From Acinetobacter rongchengensis (lineage in GTDB: Bacteria > Pseudomonadota > Gammaproteobacteria > Pseudomonadales > Moraxellaceae): 33,332 nucleotides of DNA. Numbering within the stretch: position 1 is the stretch's first letter; each line of letters opens with the position of its first letter. A model generated the notes under the pieces. That model saw only the letters and a program-made list of their open reading frames with translations. It was not told the origin of the DNA and ran no database searches. Positions 1-8,318 of the stretch are shown piece by piece. The position numbers and the translations under genes were made by a program. The stretch lies in NCBI RefSeq assembly GCF_003611475.1, contig NZ_RAXT01000036.1, forward strand, positions 1-33,332. The letters run 5' to 3'.

Positions 1-1
1 A

Positions 2-871
2 GCAGCTCAAAAGTTAGATGTCGGTGCTTCAGCAATTAGTCAGCAAATTAGTAAACTAGAACAAGAACTTAGTATTCGTTTATTGCAGAGAAATGCATTT
101 GGCGTTACTCCAACACCCGCAGGTCTGGCTTTTTTTAAACAATCTCAGTTAATTCTAAGACAAATCAACTTTGCAGTAGATGCCGCTCATTCAGCTAGAC
201 TTTCTGGACATGTCAGCCTTGGCTTTCCACCAACCATTATGGCTTTACTTGGCATACCTTTAATGAAATTAATGTCTGAGCGCTATCCTGACATTCATCT
301 TGAAATCGTGGAAACATTATCTGGCAACCTAATTCAGTCCATCAATGCACGTCAACTTGATCTTGCCATTATTTTTACTAATGAGATTGATAAACAGTGG
401 TCGATAGAACCAATGGTTCGAGAACAAATGTATTTAATGGCTCGAAAAGAGGTTCTGGAAGAATATGGCCTTGCTGAATGTATCAAGAGTGGCATTATCC
501 AGTCTCAACAAATCGGAGACATTCCTTTAGTCCTGCCACGCCAGCGACACAGTTTAAGAAAACTTTTAGAACATAAAATCGGACAACTCAATGTCGTTTA
601 TGAAATTGATGGTCTGCGTTTACTTATGGATAGCCTGATACATCTAGACATTGCAAGTGTTCGACCAGGAAGTGCTTGCCTGCCAGAATACCAGCCTAAA
701 TTAGAATTACTGAAAGTCGTTGAGCCAGAAATTGAACGAATCAATTATCTTGTTAGCCTAGCAGAAGATGAATTATCCCCTGCTGCATTAGCCGCAAAAT
801 CAGCAATACGTGCTTGCGTAAGAGAACTTATACAAAATCAAAGTTGGCCGTGTGCTGAAAATATATTTTAG
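2..871 (+). CDS. LysR-family transcriptional regulator (partial, start outside window; TcuR-like by context)
   Basis: The reading frame is open from base 2, so the gene starts before the window. The visible N-terminal part (AAQKLDVGASAISQQISKLE) is the end of a LysR winged HTH, including the recognition helix, followed by the linker and a substrate-binding domain of about 210 residues. An internal TTG at 83 is not the start, because the HTH runs through it. The protein should bind DNA as a tetramer and respond to a small carboxylate. It lies 280 bp upstream of the TcuC-type carrier on the same strand, so it is the best candidate regulator of the tricarboxylate genes here. The assignment to TcuR is inference from position; the LysR family is clear. 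The effector-binding domain resembles those of Nac/TcuR-like members only in general layout. Confidence 0.85.
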   Translation, partial: AAQKLDVGASAISQQISKLEQELSIRLLQRNAFGVTPTPAGLAFFKQSQLILRQINFAVDAAHSARLSGHVSLGFPPTIMALLGIPLMKLMSERYPDIHLEIVETLSGNLIQSINARQLDLAIIFTNEIDKQWSIEPMVREQMYLMARKEVLEEYGLAECIKSGIIQSQQIGDIPLVLPRQRHSLRKLLEHKIGQLNVVYEIDGLRLLMDSLIHLDIASVRPGSACLPEYQPKLELLKVVEPEIERINYLVSLAEDELSPAALAAKSAIRACVRELIQNQSWPCAENIF

Positions 872-954
872 AGAACCATTAATTTTATTAAATACCTAAT
901 TAACGCTGTCCTCTCTCCTCCTCATGCTTTTTAGGATTACATTTTGCACCGAAT

Positions 955-976
955 GATAAATGAGTTTCTATTTATC
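955..976. promoter_or_regulatory. Inverted repeat, possible LysR-type operator
   Basis: GATAAAT at 955-961 and ATTTATC at 970-976 form a 7-bp inverted repeat with an 8-nt centre, in the gap between the LysR gene and the MFS gene. The size and AT-rich arms fit a LysR T-N11-A type site. No promoter could be placed with confidence around it, and no second copy is visible in front of tcuA. Confidence 0.25.
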
Positions 977-1123
977 GAAATGTAAAGTGTAGTCAAAACA
1001 GGAAACAAGGCTTCATGATTTTATATGAGGGTTGCTTTTAAATCTTTACTCAGCCCAAGCGTAATTTGGGGCTCTTATAAAAGTTTTAACTTAAAGTATC
1101 CAAATTGAAGATTGTGAATGTTT

Positions 1124-1147
1124 CCATGTTGTCAGGCCAAGGAGGTC
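1124..1147 (+). promoter_or_regulatory. Strong Shine-Dalgarno leader of the MFS gene
   Basis: AAGGAGGT at 1139-1146 is a full Shine-Dalgarno sequence 5 nt before the ATG at 1152 and fixes that start. The wider stretch 1124-1147 resembles, with small gaps, a minus-strand stretch at 9377-9398 just after tcuB, including an identical GCCAAGGAGGTC. See findings. Confidence 0.8.
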
Positions 1148-1151
1148 TCCA

Positions 1152-2462
1152 ATGGATAGCGTCAATAATCGTACAGCCACTTTCAAAAAAATATTAAATG
1201 TAACCAGTGGCAACTTTTTAGAGCAGTACGATTTTTTTCTTTTTGGTTTCTATGCCACTTATATCGCAGCAAAATTTTTCCACTCTGAAAATGAATATGT
1301 CTCTTTAATGATGACATTTACCGTATTCGCAGCGGGTTTCCTCATGCGCCCTTTAGGCGCAATTTTTCTGGGTGCTTATGTCGATAAAGTCGGTCGTCGC
1401 AAAGGCTTAATTGTAACGCTCAGTCTAATGGCTATGGGAACTATTTTAATTACCTTTGTTCCTGGCTATGAAACTATAGGCATAATTGCTCCAATCTTGG
1501 TGGTTATCGGTCGTTTATTACAAGGCTTTTCAGCAGGTGTTGAGTCTGGTGGTGTCTCTATTTATTTGGCAGAAATTTCAACCGATAAAAATCGTGGATT
1601 TATTACCAGTTGGCAATCTGGAAGCCAACAAATTGCGGTTGTGTTTGCTGCATCACTTGGTTATTGGCTGAATACGGTTTTAACGAATGCTCAAGTCGGT
1701 GAATGGGGTTGGCGTATTCCATTTCTGATTGGCTGTTTAATTATTCCATTAATCTTTTTATTCCGTCGTACTTTAGAGGAAACAGATGATTTCAAAGCGC
1801 AAAAATCACATCCAACCTCAAAAGAAATTTTCCATACATTGGTAAACAACTGGCGTATTGTCCTTGCTGGCATGATGTTGAGTGCCATGACAACCACCAC
1901 ATTCTATTTTATTACTGTATACACCACTGTATATGCAAAACGTACATTAGAAATGTCTGTAACTGACAGCCTGTTAGCCACTGTGTTTGTGGGGCTCTCT
2001 AATTTCTTCTGGTTACCGATGGGTGGCTTGCTTTCAGACAAGATTGGTCGTAAATCTGTTTTGGTTGGAATTACTGCGCTCGCAATGTTTACAAGCTACC
2101 CAGTTTTGAGCTGGTTAGTGAGCGACATTAGTTTCACGCATCTCCTGATTACACTTGCTTATTTCTCATTCTTCTTTGGTATGTATAACGGCACCATGGT
2201 AGCCACACTTGCCGAAGTCATGCCAAAGCGTGTCGGTACTGTAGGCTTCTCTTTAGCTTTTAGTCTTGCAGCAGCTATTTTTGGCGGTATGACGCCTATG
2301 GCATGTACATTCCTTGTCGAAACTACTGGAAATGCGAGTACACCTGCTTACTGGCTCATGTTAGCCGCTGCATGTAGCTTAATTTCAAGCTTATATCTAT
2401 GTCGCGGATCTCAACAAAACACGTCTGATCCAATTGTTGAACAAGCAAAAATAAACGCTTAA
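1152..2462 (+). CDS. tcuC: MFS tricarballylate/citrate:proton symporter, TcuC-like
   Basis: A 436-residue inner-membrane carrier of the major facilitator superfamily with about 12 predicted membrane segments. The N-terminal motif [19 protein letters not shown] and the loop 2-3 signature DKVGRRKG are typical of the citrate/tricarballylate proton symporters CitA and TcuC, and the second half repeats the signature as SDKIGRKSV. The length equals the family norm. The start is fixed by the strong Shine-Dalgarno at 1139-1146. In Salmonella TcuC imports tricarballylate for the TcuA/TcuB oxidation step. Here tcuA and tcuB are on the other strand about 8 kb away, next to a second, TctABC-type carrier, so the two carriers may serve related substrates. 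Symporter identity is well supported; exact substrate (tricarballylate, citrate, aconitate) is not visible. Confidence 0.82.
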   Translation: MDSVNNRTATFKKILNVTSGNFLEQYDFFLFGFYATYIAAKFFHSENEYVSLMMTFTVFAAGFLMRPLGAIFLGAYVDKVGRRKGLIVTLSLMAMGTILITFVPGYETIGIIAPILVVIGRLLQGFSAGVESGGVSIYLAEISTDKNRGFITSWQSGSQQIAVVFAASLGYWLNTVLTNAQVGEWGWRIPFLIGCLIIPLIFLFRRTLEETDDFKAQKSHPTSKEIFHTLVNNWRIVLAGMMLSAMTTTTFYFITVYTTVYAKRTLEMSVTDSLLATVFVGLSNFFWLPMGGLLSDKIGRKSVLVGITALAMFTSYPVLSWLVSDISFTHLLITLAYFSFFFGMYNGTMVATLAEVMPKRVGTVGFSLAFSLAAAIFGGMTPMACTFLVETTGNASTPAYWLMLAAACSLISSLYLCRGSQQNTSDPIVEQAKINA

Positions 2463-2499
2463 CCCAGACTACATTCCAACTTTAGTTTTAATGAAATGG

Positions 2500-2531
2500 A
2501 CAGTGCGGTTCATCTTAAGTTTCCGTACTGT
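2500..2531 (+). terminator. Weak intergenic hairpin between tcuC-like gene and binding-protein gene
   Basis: ACAGTGCGG (2500-2508) can pair with CCGTACTGT (2523-2531) with one G-U pair and a 14-nt loop. It is followed by TGCGCTCTTTT, only a short T-run, so it may be an attenuating terminator or a stability hairpin rather than a full stop. Confidence 0.35.
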
Positions 2532-2557
2532 GCGCTCTTTTAAAAATGAGGCAGTAT

Positions 2558-3352
2558 ATGAAAAAAACCACTATTTTAAAGTCAATTCTCTGCGCCAGTG
2601 CTGGTCTAGTATCTTCATTTACGAATGCAGATACGCTAGAAGTCATTAGCTCTGGTGGCTTTTATTCATCAATGGAAAAACTGATTCCTGTATTTGAGAA
2701 ACAAACAGGCCATACGGTTCATCTTTCATCAGGTTCTTCGATGGGGGCATCTCCAACTGCTATACCAAACCGACTCGATCGTGGAGAACGTTTTGATGTT
2801 GTGGTTCTTGCTGCTCCTGAGCTCAATAAATTAGCAGATAAAGGGTATGTAGAGCCAAATTCACAACGTGAATTGGTTAAATCTAGTATTGGTATGGCTG
2901 TTCCTAAAGGTACTAAAAAACCAGATATTAGTTCTGCAGAAAAATTCGAGAAGGTTTTGTTAAATGCAAAACATATTGGTTATTCCGCAAGTGCAAGTGG
3001 TACACATCTGGAAAAGAATGTTTTTCCAAGTTTCCCGCCAGTTGAATATAAAGTCATTTCTAGTAAAGCTGAAAAAGTAGTTGGAGATCGAGTCGCTAAA
3101 CGTGTCGCAGAAGGACAATTTGATATTGGATTCCAGCAAATTAGCGAAATCAAACCCTTTACAGGTCAATATGGGCAAGTTGAGTTAGTTGGGCCTATTC
3201 CTGCCCCTTATCAGAAAGTTACGATTTTTTCAGCAGGTATTGGCAAAAATACCCATTCTGAAAAAGCGGCTAATGAATTAATTCAATTTGTGAAATCACC
3301 ACAAGCAACACAAATTATTGAAGATCAAGGTCTAGAACAGATCAAACAATAA
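2558..3352 (+). CDS. ModA-like periplasmic substrate-binding protein (orphan)
   Basis: A 264-residue type II periplasmic binding protein. The N-terminus MKKTTILKSILCASAGLVSS, ending near TNA, is a Sec signal peptide. The mature part (LEVISSGGFYSSMEKLIPVF, then a SSGSS segment and RFDVVVLA) follows the pattern of ModA-type molybdate/anion binders. An ATG also occurs at 2546, but the GAGG at 2548-2551 sits at the right distance (6 nt) from the ATG at 2558, so 2558 is chosen. No ABC permease or ATPase gene is present nearby, so a transport role is not evident. It lies 95 bp after the TcuC-like carrier and ends at a strong terminator, suggesting that it belongs to the tricarboxylate locus. Family is fairly sure; ligand unknown. 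Confidence 0.72.
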   Translation: MKKTTILKSILCASAGLVSSFTNADTLEVISSGGFYSSMEKLIPVFEKQTGHTVHLSSGSSMGASPTAIPNRLDRGERFDVVVLAAPELNKLADKGYVEPNSQRELVKSSIGMAVPKGTKKPDISSAEKFEKVLLNAKHIGYSASASGTHLEKNVFPSFPPVEYKVISSKAEKVVGDRVAKRVAEGQFDIGFQQISEIKPFTGQYGQVELVGPIPAPYQKVTIFSAGIGKNTHSEKAANELIQFVKSPQATQIIEDQGLEQIKQ

Positions 3353-3363
3353 AAGGCTGTTTG

Positions 3364-3394
3364 AAGCAACATCTAAACAAGATGTTGCTTTTTT
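3364..3394 (+). terminator. Rho-independent terminator after the binding-protein gene
   Basis: Perfect 10-bp stem AAGCAACATC (3364-3373) / GATGTTGCTT (3381-3390), 7-nt loop, T-run to 3394, starting 12 nt after the stop codon. Confidence 0.9.
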
Positions 3395-3734
3395 ATGAGT
3401 TATTTATGCAAATCAATATTTAAAACCAGCAATTCAAAATCATTTTTCAAAATTTCGATTAATCCTTACTCGTTCAGCATTTCCCTGTTTGGACTTCCTA
3501 CACCTCCATTTTTTACTTGTGCTACTTTTCATAGATCACTTAGCCAAGTTTTTATCCGACCATTTTGAAAAATGAGCAAAGGACCTTAAATCTGATTTTG
3601 GTTATTGTTTGATTGAAGGCGGTATTATAAGTTGCTGTAAAAGTTCTATAAATTGACTTTTTATTCTCCTCACAATTCTATAGGTCTTAGGTAATGACTT
3701 GTTGCTCAATCAATTTGAATCGCTAAAAACGTAA
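3395..3734. other. Non-coding stretch between convergent transcription units
   Basis: About 340 bp between the terminators of the + strand binding-protein gene and the minus-strand porin operon. It is AT-rich; I find no convincing ORF, tRNA, or strong repeat in it. Confidence 0.6.
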
Positions 3735-3779
3735 AATATAAAAGCTCAAGTAAAGCCATATGAATAGCATTACTTGAGC
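3735..3779 (-). terminator. Rho-independent terminator of the tcu-tct-porin operon (minus strand)
   Basis: GCTCAAGTAA (3744-3753) pairs perfectly with TTACTTGAGC (3770-3779) around a 16-nt loop. Read on the minus strand the stem is followed by TTTTATATTTT. It lies about 70 bp after the porin stop codon and closes the minus-strand operon. Confidence 0.85.
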
Positions 3780-3848
3780 CAATGATTTATTTGAACTTAT
3801 GGTGCTGGAAATCAAAAAAGTGGATATCTGTAAAACATCAATTTTGTT

Positions 3849-5099
3849 CTAGAATTCATATTTCGCCATCATTTCTATACGATTATCTTTACCAATTCGA
3901 TCATTCACAGTATTACGCTCACCATAGACATATTCCATTCCAAAAGTTAAAGGTTTATTGGGTTTGAACATCATATTGACCCAACCCTGTTGTAACTTCT
4001 CATTGGCATCTTTGGTAATATAATCTTTATCATCATAGACTAAGGCACCATAGCCGAGAGTACTTCTCAGCTTTTGATTAAATTGATAGGTAAGCCCCAT
4101 TTGAAATGCATCAAAATCTATCAATTCGATGCCATCGTCTTTTTGGATATAACGACGGTTATCGGAACTTGCTAGAAGTAGTTTATTGTCACCAGAAACA
4201 TGCGAATAGTTCATATTGAATAATAAGGATGGTGTGATTTTATAGCGAAGCCCCACAGCTGCTCCCCAACCCAATTCTGTTTCATCATTTTCACTACGTA
4301 ACCGTACGTCTTGTAGTAGACCGCGTATAGTCATTACACCTTTACCTGTGGCAAATTCATGTTTAACTTTACCTGCCAGTAAGGGCAAACGGTTCTCTTC
4401 ATTACCTTTTTCTAAACTTAAGTAATATGTGAATGGATTGATGGATTGCGAGTAACGCACCATTGGATTACGCGTGGTACCGCCACCTAAAGCAGTATTT
4501 GAATCAAGCATTTCTGGTGCTGTTTCTGTTGAAAGAAAATTAGACGTCGTTTGACCAATCAACCAATCATTATAATTTAAATAAACATGCCGTAACCGTG
4601 CTGAATCTTTGTTCTGTCCACCACGAAAATCTATTTCAATTTTTCCTTTTAAGATTTGCTCAGCTAAAGGAGTAGTAAAATCTAGTCCAATACGTGTAGC
4701 ATTTACTGTCGTATCCAAGCGATCTTCAGTGGCTTTTTTACTCGGATCCCCTTCTAGTACCACGCTATTAATACGATTAAACATATCTTTTGCACCTTCA
4801 ATCTGGTACGCAACATCAGCACGAACAAATCCGTATAGCTCCACATGAGTACCCGATTTGGTTTGCCACTTGCTTATTGTTTGGGTATTTTTTTCAATGG
4901 GTTTGCTTGTACCAGTTTCTGCCGCTGATGTGATGTTTAAATTATTAACCAATTTCACTTGCTGAGCTTGAAGCATTTGTCGAAGCTCATTTACTTCAGC
5001 ACGCAATTGTTCAATTTCACTGTTTGGATTTGCATGAGTGAATGTAGTGATTGTGGTCAAACTAGCGATGAGTACCATCTTCGGTGAGTTTAATTTCAT
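3849..5099 (-). CDS. DcaP-like outer-membrane porin
   Basis: A trimeric-porin-type outer membrane protein. It begins with a signal peptide (MKLNSPKMVLIASLTTITTF, cleavage near THA), then a short coiled coil (SEIEQLRAEVNELRQMLQAQ), a linker, and a beta-barrel that ends in the terminal Phe needed for outer-membrane insertion (MMAKYEF). This layout is that of Acinetobacter DcaP, a porin for dicarboxylates such as phthalate. The frame stays open to an ATG at 5141, and an in-frame ATG is also at 5108, but the residues before MKLN do not look like a signal peptide, so 5099 is preferred; no Shine-Dalgarno is decisive. As last gene of the tcu-tct operon it probably lets tri- or dicarboxylates cross the outer membrane. 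Family well supported; substrate inferred. Confidence 0.85.
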   Translation of the reverse strand: MKLNSPKMVLIASLTTITTFTHANPNSEIEQLRAEVNELRQMLQAQQVKLVNNLNITSAAETGTSKPIEKNTQTISKWQTKSGTHVELYGFVRADVAYQIEGAKDMFNRINSVVLEGDPSKKATEDRLDTTVNATRIGLDFTTPLAEQILKGKIEIDFRGGQNKDSARLRHVYLNYNDWLIGQTTSNFLSTETAPEMLDSNTALGGGTTRNPMVRYSQSINPFTYYLSLEKGNEENRLPLLAGKVKHEFATGKGVMTIRGLLQDVRLRSENDETELGWGAAVGLRYKITPSLLFNMNYSHVSGDNKLLLASSDNRRYIQKDDGIELIDFDAFQMGLTYQFNQKLRSTLGYGALVYDDKDYITKDANEKLQQGWVNMMFKPNKPLTFGMEYVYGERNTVNDRIGKDNRIEMMAKYEF

Positions 5100-5205
5100 T
5101 TTGTATTCCATGTATTTTATTTCAATAAATATATTGTTCATCCATTTACAAAAACTGTAGGTATAGTTCCCCCCTAAATGAGCCTGTACAGCAGCTTATA
5201 ACGTC

Positions 5206-6252
5206 TTATTTTTCAGATTTAAAAAACAGTTGAAGACTGCGTTGATAAAAGAAATGAGTGGTCAGAATTACAAAAATTAATCTAGAAAGTTGAAATGCCA
5301 CAACAATGGGCACCGCAAGTCCAAGCGCTTTCGCCATGAGCGACATTTCTGCAATTCCTCCCGGTGAAAACCCTAAAATCAAAAGCTGTTTTTCCGTATG
5401 GCTTAAATTGACCAATAACAATGCGAAACAGATCGAGAAGCCTAAAGCCAGTAAATTGAATACCAGTGTCATCGCAATAAATTTTTTATTGTTCTTTAAA
5501 AAACTAAACGGAAATTTACTCCCCAATGACCAGCCAATACAGACTTGACCAAAAGCAATAAACCATTCAGGCAATCTCATTTGAAGCATTCCATAGAATG
5601 ACAACAACCCAATAATGGCGAGTGGCCCCAAGATCCATGCATTCAAAATATTGAAAAATTGAAAAACCTTACCAACAAACAGAGCGAGAAAAAACAACAA
5701 CATGACCTGAAAAAAGCCAAATCGTTCCGTATCTTGTATATGCAATCCAGACCAGTCGACTTGAAAATAAAGCTCCATAAAAACAGGAACGAGTACAACC
5801 AGAATCACAATTCTCAAACTATGTGCAGCAACCACTTTGTCGACTTGCGCCTGATGACGTTCTGCAATATTCACCATCTCACTGGCACTGCCAATTGCTG
5901 AAGAAAACCATGCGGTAGCCCAATCTAAGGCATTAATTCGATATTGCAACGCTGCCAACATAGTTCCAAGTAGGAGTGACCATGCGATTCCAATCAGGAT
6001 AAAGCCCCAATAAGCTGCCACGGCTTGTACCAGTGCTGGTGTAAAATATAGACCTAAGGCCATGCCAATAATGACTTGCCCTACACGTCGCCAGCGCGGA
6101 TCACAGCTGAGTGGATGACCAACGCTACCCAGTAGCAAGGCCGTTAACAATGGACCTAGCAACCATGGCAAAGGAATATGCACATAATGCGCAAATACAG
6201 CACCCATTAGAGCCAGAACCAAGCCTTTGATATTTGAGCTGATTGTTTTCAT
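5206..6252 (-). CDS. AbrB-family (duplicated) inner-membrane protein, possible carboxylate-linked transporter
   Basis: A polytopic membrane protein of about 348 residues with the internally duplicated AbrB domain of Gram-negative bacteria (sometimes mislabelled ammonia monooxygenase; distinct from the Bacillus AbrB DNA-binding protein). The characteristic segment SPGGIAEMSLMAKALGLAVP lies near residues 300-320, and the first repeat has SSAIGSASEMVNIAERH. Function of the family is not established; in many proteobacteria it sits beside tripartite tricarboxylate transporter genes, as here just after tctA. The longer frame begins with a TTG at 6264 inside a strong hairpin, so I prefer the ATG at 6252; neither has a good Shine-Dalgarno. 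A role in carboxylate movement is inferred from the operon only. Confidence 0.75.
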   Translation of the reverse strand: MKTISSNIKGLVLALMGAVFAHYVHIPLPWLLGPLLTALLLGSVGHPLSCDPRWRRVGQVIIGMALGLYFTPALVQAVAAYWGFILIGIAWSLLLGTMLAALQYRINALDWATAWFSSAIGSASEMVNIAERHQAQVDKVVAAHSLRIVILVVLVPVFMELYFQVDWSGLHIQDTERFGFFQVMLLFFLALFVGKVFQFFNILNAWILGPLAIIGLLSFYGMLQMRLPEWFIAFGQVCIGWSLGSKFPFSFLKNNKKFIAMTLVFNLLALGFSICFALLLVNLSHTEKQLLILGFSPGGIAEMSLMAKALGLAVPIVVAFQLSRLIFVILTTHFFYQRSLQLFFKSEK

Positions 6253-6259
6253 AATTTTG

Positions 6260-6295
6260 GGCAATAATAGTCAACTGCTGCTGACTATTATTGCC
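6260..6295 (-). promoter_or_regulatory. Strong intercistronic hairpin between tctA and the abrB-like gene
   Basis: GGCAATAATAGTCA (6260-6273) and TGACTATTATTGCC (6282-6295) form a perfect 14-bp stem with an 8-nt loop. The minus-strand side is followed by CAAAATTATG and not by a T-run, so it is unlikely to be a simple terminator. It fills nearly all of the space between tctA and the ATG at 6252, suggesting control of mRNA stability or of AbrB-like translation. Confidence 0.75.
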
Positions 6296-6301
6296 ATTCC
6301 G

Positions 6302-7804
6302 TTAAGAAGCTTGTTGTTTTTTGATAAACAAGTACTTACGTACCACTGGTAAGATCAATAACAAGGCCGACATGATCCAAAGCCCCATGCTGATGTTACT
6401 GCTCCACAAAATGTTGAGTTCACCTTGAGAAATAGACAAGGCACGACGTAAATTAGACTCCATCAATTGTCCTAGAACGAAGCCAAGTATCAACGGCGCC
6501 AATGGGAAATCAAACTTTCTCAAGATATATCCAAATACGCCCAAGCCCATACATAACAGCAAGTCAAAGATATTGGTATGAATCGCGTACACCCCAACAA
6601 AGCTGACACTCGCAATAATCGGGATGAGAATATAATTAGGAATACTGAGCATGCGGGCAAAGAAACCTACCAATGGTAAGTTCAATACCAACAGGATGAT
6701 GTTACCGACCATTAAAGATGCAATCAGTGACCACACCAATACAGGTTCCTGAGCAAATAATTGAGGGCCTGGCGTAATGTTGTACATAAGCAATGCACCC
6801 ATCATTACCGCAGTCGTACCTGAACCTGGTACGCCCAAAGTCAACATTGGGACAAATGAACCACAAGCTGCTGCGTTATTGGCACTTTCGGGTGCAGCAA
6901 GACCACGCAGATCTCCTTTACCGAACTGACTATTATCGCTCGCCATTTTACGCTCAGTGGTATATGCCATGGCACTTGCAACGGTTGCACCTGCTCCAGG
7001 TAAAATTCCCGAGAAGAAACCAATCAGTGCACCACGAATAATTGTAGCTAAAGAACTTAGAAATTCCTTTAAGTTGAATAGCGAACGCTTTCCTTGCTCC
7101 ATCGCGACTTTACCAATTGTAGTCCGCTCAAGCAGTAATAAGATTTCACTTACACTAAATAAACCGATCACCAAAGTTGTAAATGCAATTCCATCACTTA
7201 AGCCCACACTGTTAAAGGTAAAGCGATAAACACCTGTAATCGCATCCATCCCTACAGTTGAAAGCGCCAAGCCCATTAAAGCCATAATCAAAGTTTTAAA
7301 GGGTTGGGTACTGACCAAACCCGTTAAACAAACAATAGCAAAGACCATCAGTGCAAAGTATTCAGCTGGACCAAATGCGATTGCCCATTTGGCCAATATA
7401 GGAGCAAACAAGACAATTCCAATAAATGCAACGGTACTGCCAATAAAGGAACTGACTGAAGACAAAGACAGAGCAATTCCTGCTTTTCCTTGCTGTGCCA
7501 ATGGATAACCATCTAAGGTGGTCATAATTGCCCCAGCATCCCCCGGTACGTTTAAGAGAATCGCTGAAATACGTCCTCCATATTCGCAACCCAAATAGAC
7601 TGCTGCCAATAGAATTAATGCACTATCGACTGGTAGACCTAATGCATAAGCAAAAGGCAATAAAATTGCCACACCATTAATCGGGCCTAAACCTGGCAGT
7701 AATCCTACAATTGTTCCAATAAATGCACCAATAAAGGCAATTAGGAGATTTTGTGGTTGTAAGGCAACCTCGAAACCTGTCATTAAAAAACTTAATATGT
7801 CCAT
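6302..7804 (-). CDS. tctA: Tripartite tricarboxylate transporter large membrane subunit TctA
   Basis: A 500-residue polytopic protein matching TctA in length and in conserved motifs: GLLPGLGPINGVAILLPFAY near residues 33-52 and GFFSGILPGAGATVASAMAY near 262-281, the two related glycine-rich segments of the family. TctA forms the transport path for solutes delivered by the TctC binding protein, driven by an ion gradient, with TctB as small partner. It follows tctB by 12 bp with the Shine-Dalgarno AAGGATGA in the gap, so the two are translated from one message. A long hairpin separates it from the next gene. Confidence 0.95.
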   Translation of the reverse strand: MDILSFLMTGFEVALQPQNLLIAFIGAFIGTIVGLLPGLGPINGVAILLPFAYALGLPVDSALILLAAVYLGCEYGGRISAILLNVPGDAGAIMTTLDGYPLAQQGKAGIALSLSSVSSFIGSTVAFIGIVLFAPILAKWAIAFGPAEYFALMVFAIVCLTGLVSTQPFKTLIMALMGLALSTVGMDAITGVYRFTFNSVGLSDGIAFTTLVIGLFSVSEILLLLERTTIGKVAMEQGKRSLFNLKEFLSSLATIIRGALIGFFSGILPGAGATVASAMAYTTERKMASDNSQFGKGDLRGLAAPESANNAAACGSFVPMLTLGVPGSGTTAVMMGALLMYNITPGPQLFAQEPVLVWSLIASLMVGNIILLVLNLPLVGFFARMLSIPNYILIPIIASVSFVGVYAIHTNIFDLLLCMGLGVFGYILRKFDFPLAPLILGFVLGQLMESNLRRALSISQGELNILWSSNISMGLWIMSALLLILPVVRKYLFIKKQQAS

Positions 7805-7816
7805 ATCGGGTCATCC

Positions 7817-8263
7817 TTAACCAAAAATTCCAAGTGGTAATGGCACATCCAAGAAACGGTCAAACATATAATAGGTACTAACACTCAGTACCAATCCAGT
7901 AATCAAAACTGGTATAGTTTTGCCATGGAAAAGTTTACCCACTGCAACTGTCATCAACAGTGTTGCAGCAATAAAACCAAGCCATTCAAAAACCAATGCA
8001 TATACTATTAAAGCGATCGTACATAACACTAACTTACCAAGTAGGTGTTTTGTCCAATGCAATTCAACAGGTTCAAACATAATGGCTGGTCGCACTGTGA
8101 GGTACACTGCACTGGCTGTAATTAACCCCATTAATAAAATAGGGAAAGCTTTAGGTCCTACTGGATCATAGGAAATAGGGGCCTCAAAATTGCTTGCGTA
8201 GATCAACAAAAATAATCCACATACTGCAATAATGGCGGTAAGAATCCGTTCAGATTTCATCAT
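7817..8263 (-). CDS. tctB: Tripartite tricarboxylate transporter small membrane subunit TctB
   Basis: A 148-residue membrane protein with four predicted membrane segments, of the usual TctB size: an N-terminal segment (ILTAIIAVCGLFLLIYAS), the SYDPVGPKAFPILLMG motif typical of the family, and C-terminal segments ending YYMFDRFLDVPLPLG. Two adjacent ATG codons (8263 and 8260) follow the Shine-Dalgarno GAGGATAG; the second has the more usual spacing. It sits between tctC and tctA, the standard position. Confidence 0.93.
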   Translation of the reverse strand: MMKSERILTAIIAVCGLFLLIYASNFEAPISYDPVGPKAFPILLMGLITASAVYLTVRPAIMFEPVELHWTKHLLGKLVLCTIALIVYALVFEWLGFIAATLLMTVAVGKLFHGKTIPVLITGLVLSVSTYYMFDRFLDVPLPLGIFG

Positions 8264-8293
8264 CTATCCTCAAAACAAAAAATGAGCTAAGAA

Positions 8294-8310
8294 CTGAGCT
8301 CTCAGCTCAG
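8294..8310 (-). promoter_or_regulatory. Intercistronic hairpin between tctC and tctB
   Basis: CTGAGCT (8294-8300) and AGCTCAG (8304-8310) form a 7-bp stem with a 3-nt loop; a further TGAGCT at 8283-8288 offers an alternative pairing. No T-run follows on the minus strand. The position just after the binding-protein gene fits an mRNA-stabilising hairpin that raises TctC over the membrane subunits (inference). Confidence 0.5.
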
Positions 8311-8318
8311 ATCATCTG

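Noticed and set aside
83..871. Internal TTG at 83 as start of the first LysR gene
   Set aside because: The frame is open to base 2 and encodes the rest of the HTH upstream of 83, so the gene is cut by the window edge.
872..1151. Riboswitch or sRNA in the LysR-MFS gap (AGCCCAA...TTGGGGCT hairpin near 1053)
   Set aside because: The stem is short with a bulge and has no T-run; too weak to call.
3782..3967. 61-codon ORF on the + strand at the porin 3' end
   Set aside because: It overlaps the porin coding end, lacks a ribosome site and shows no protein-like features.
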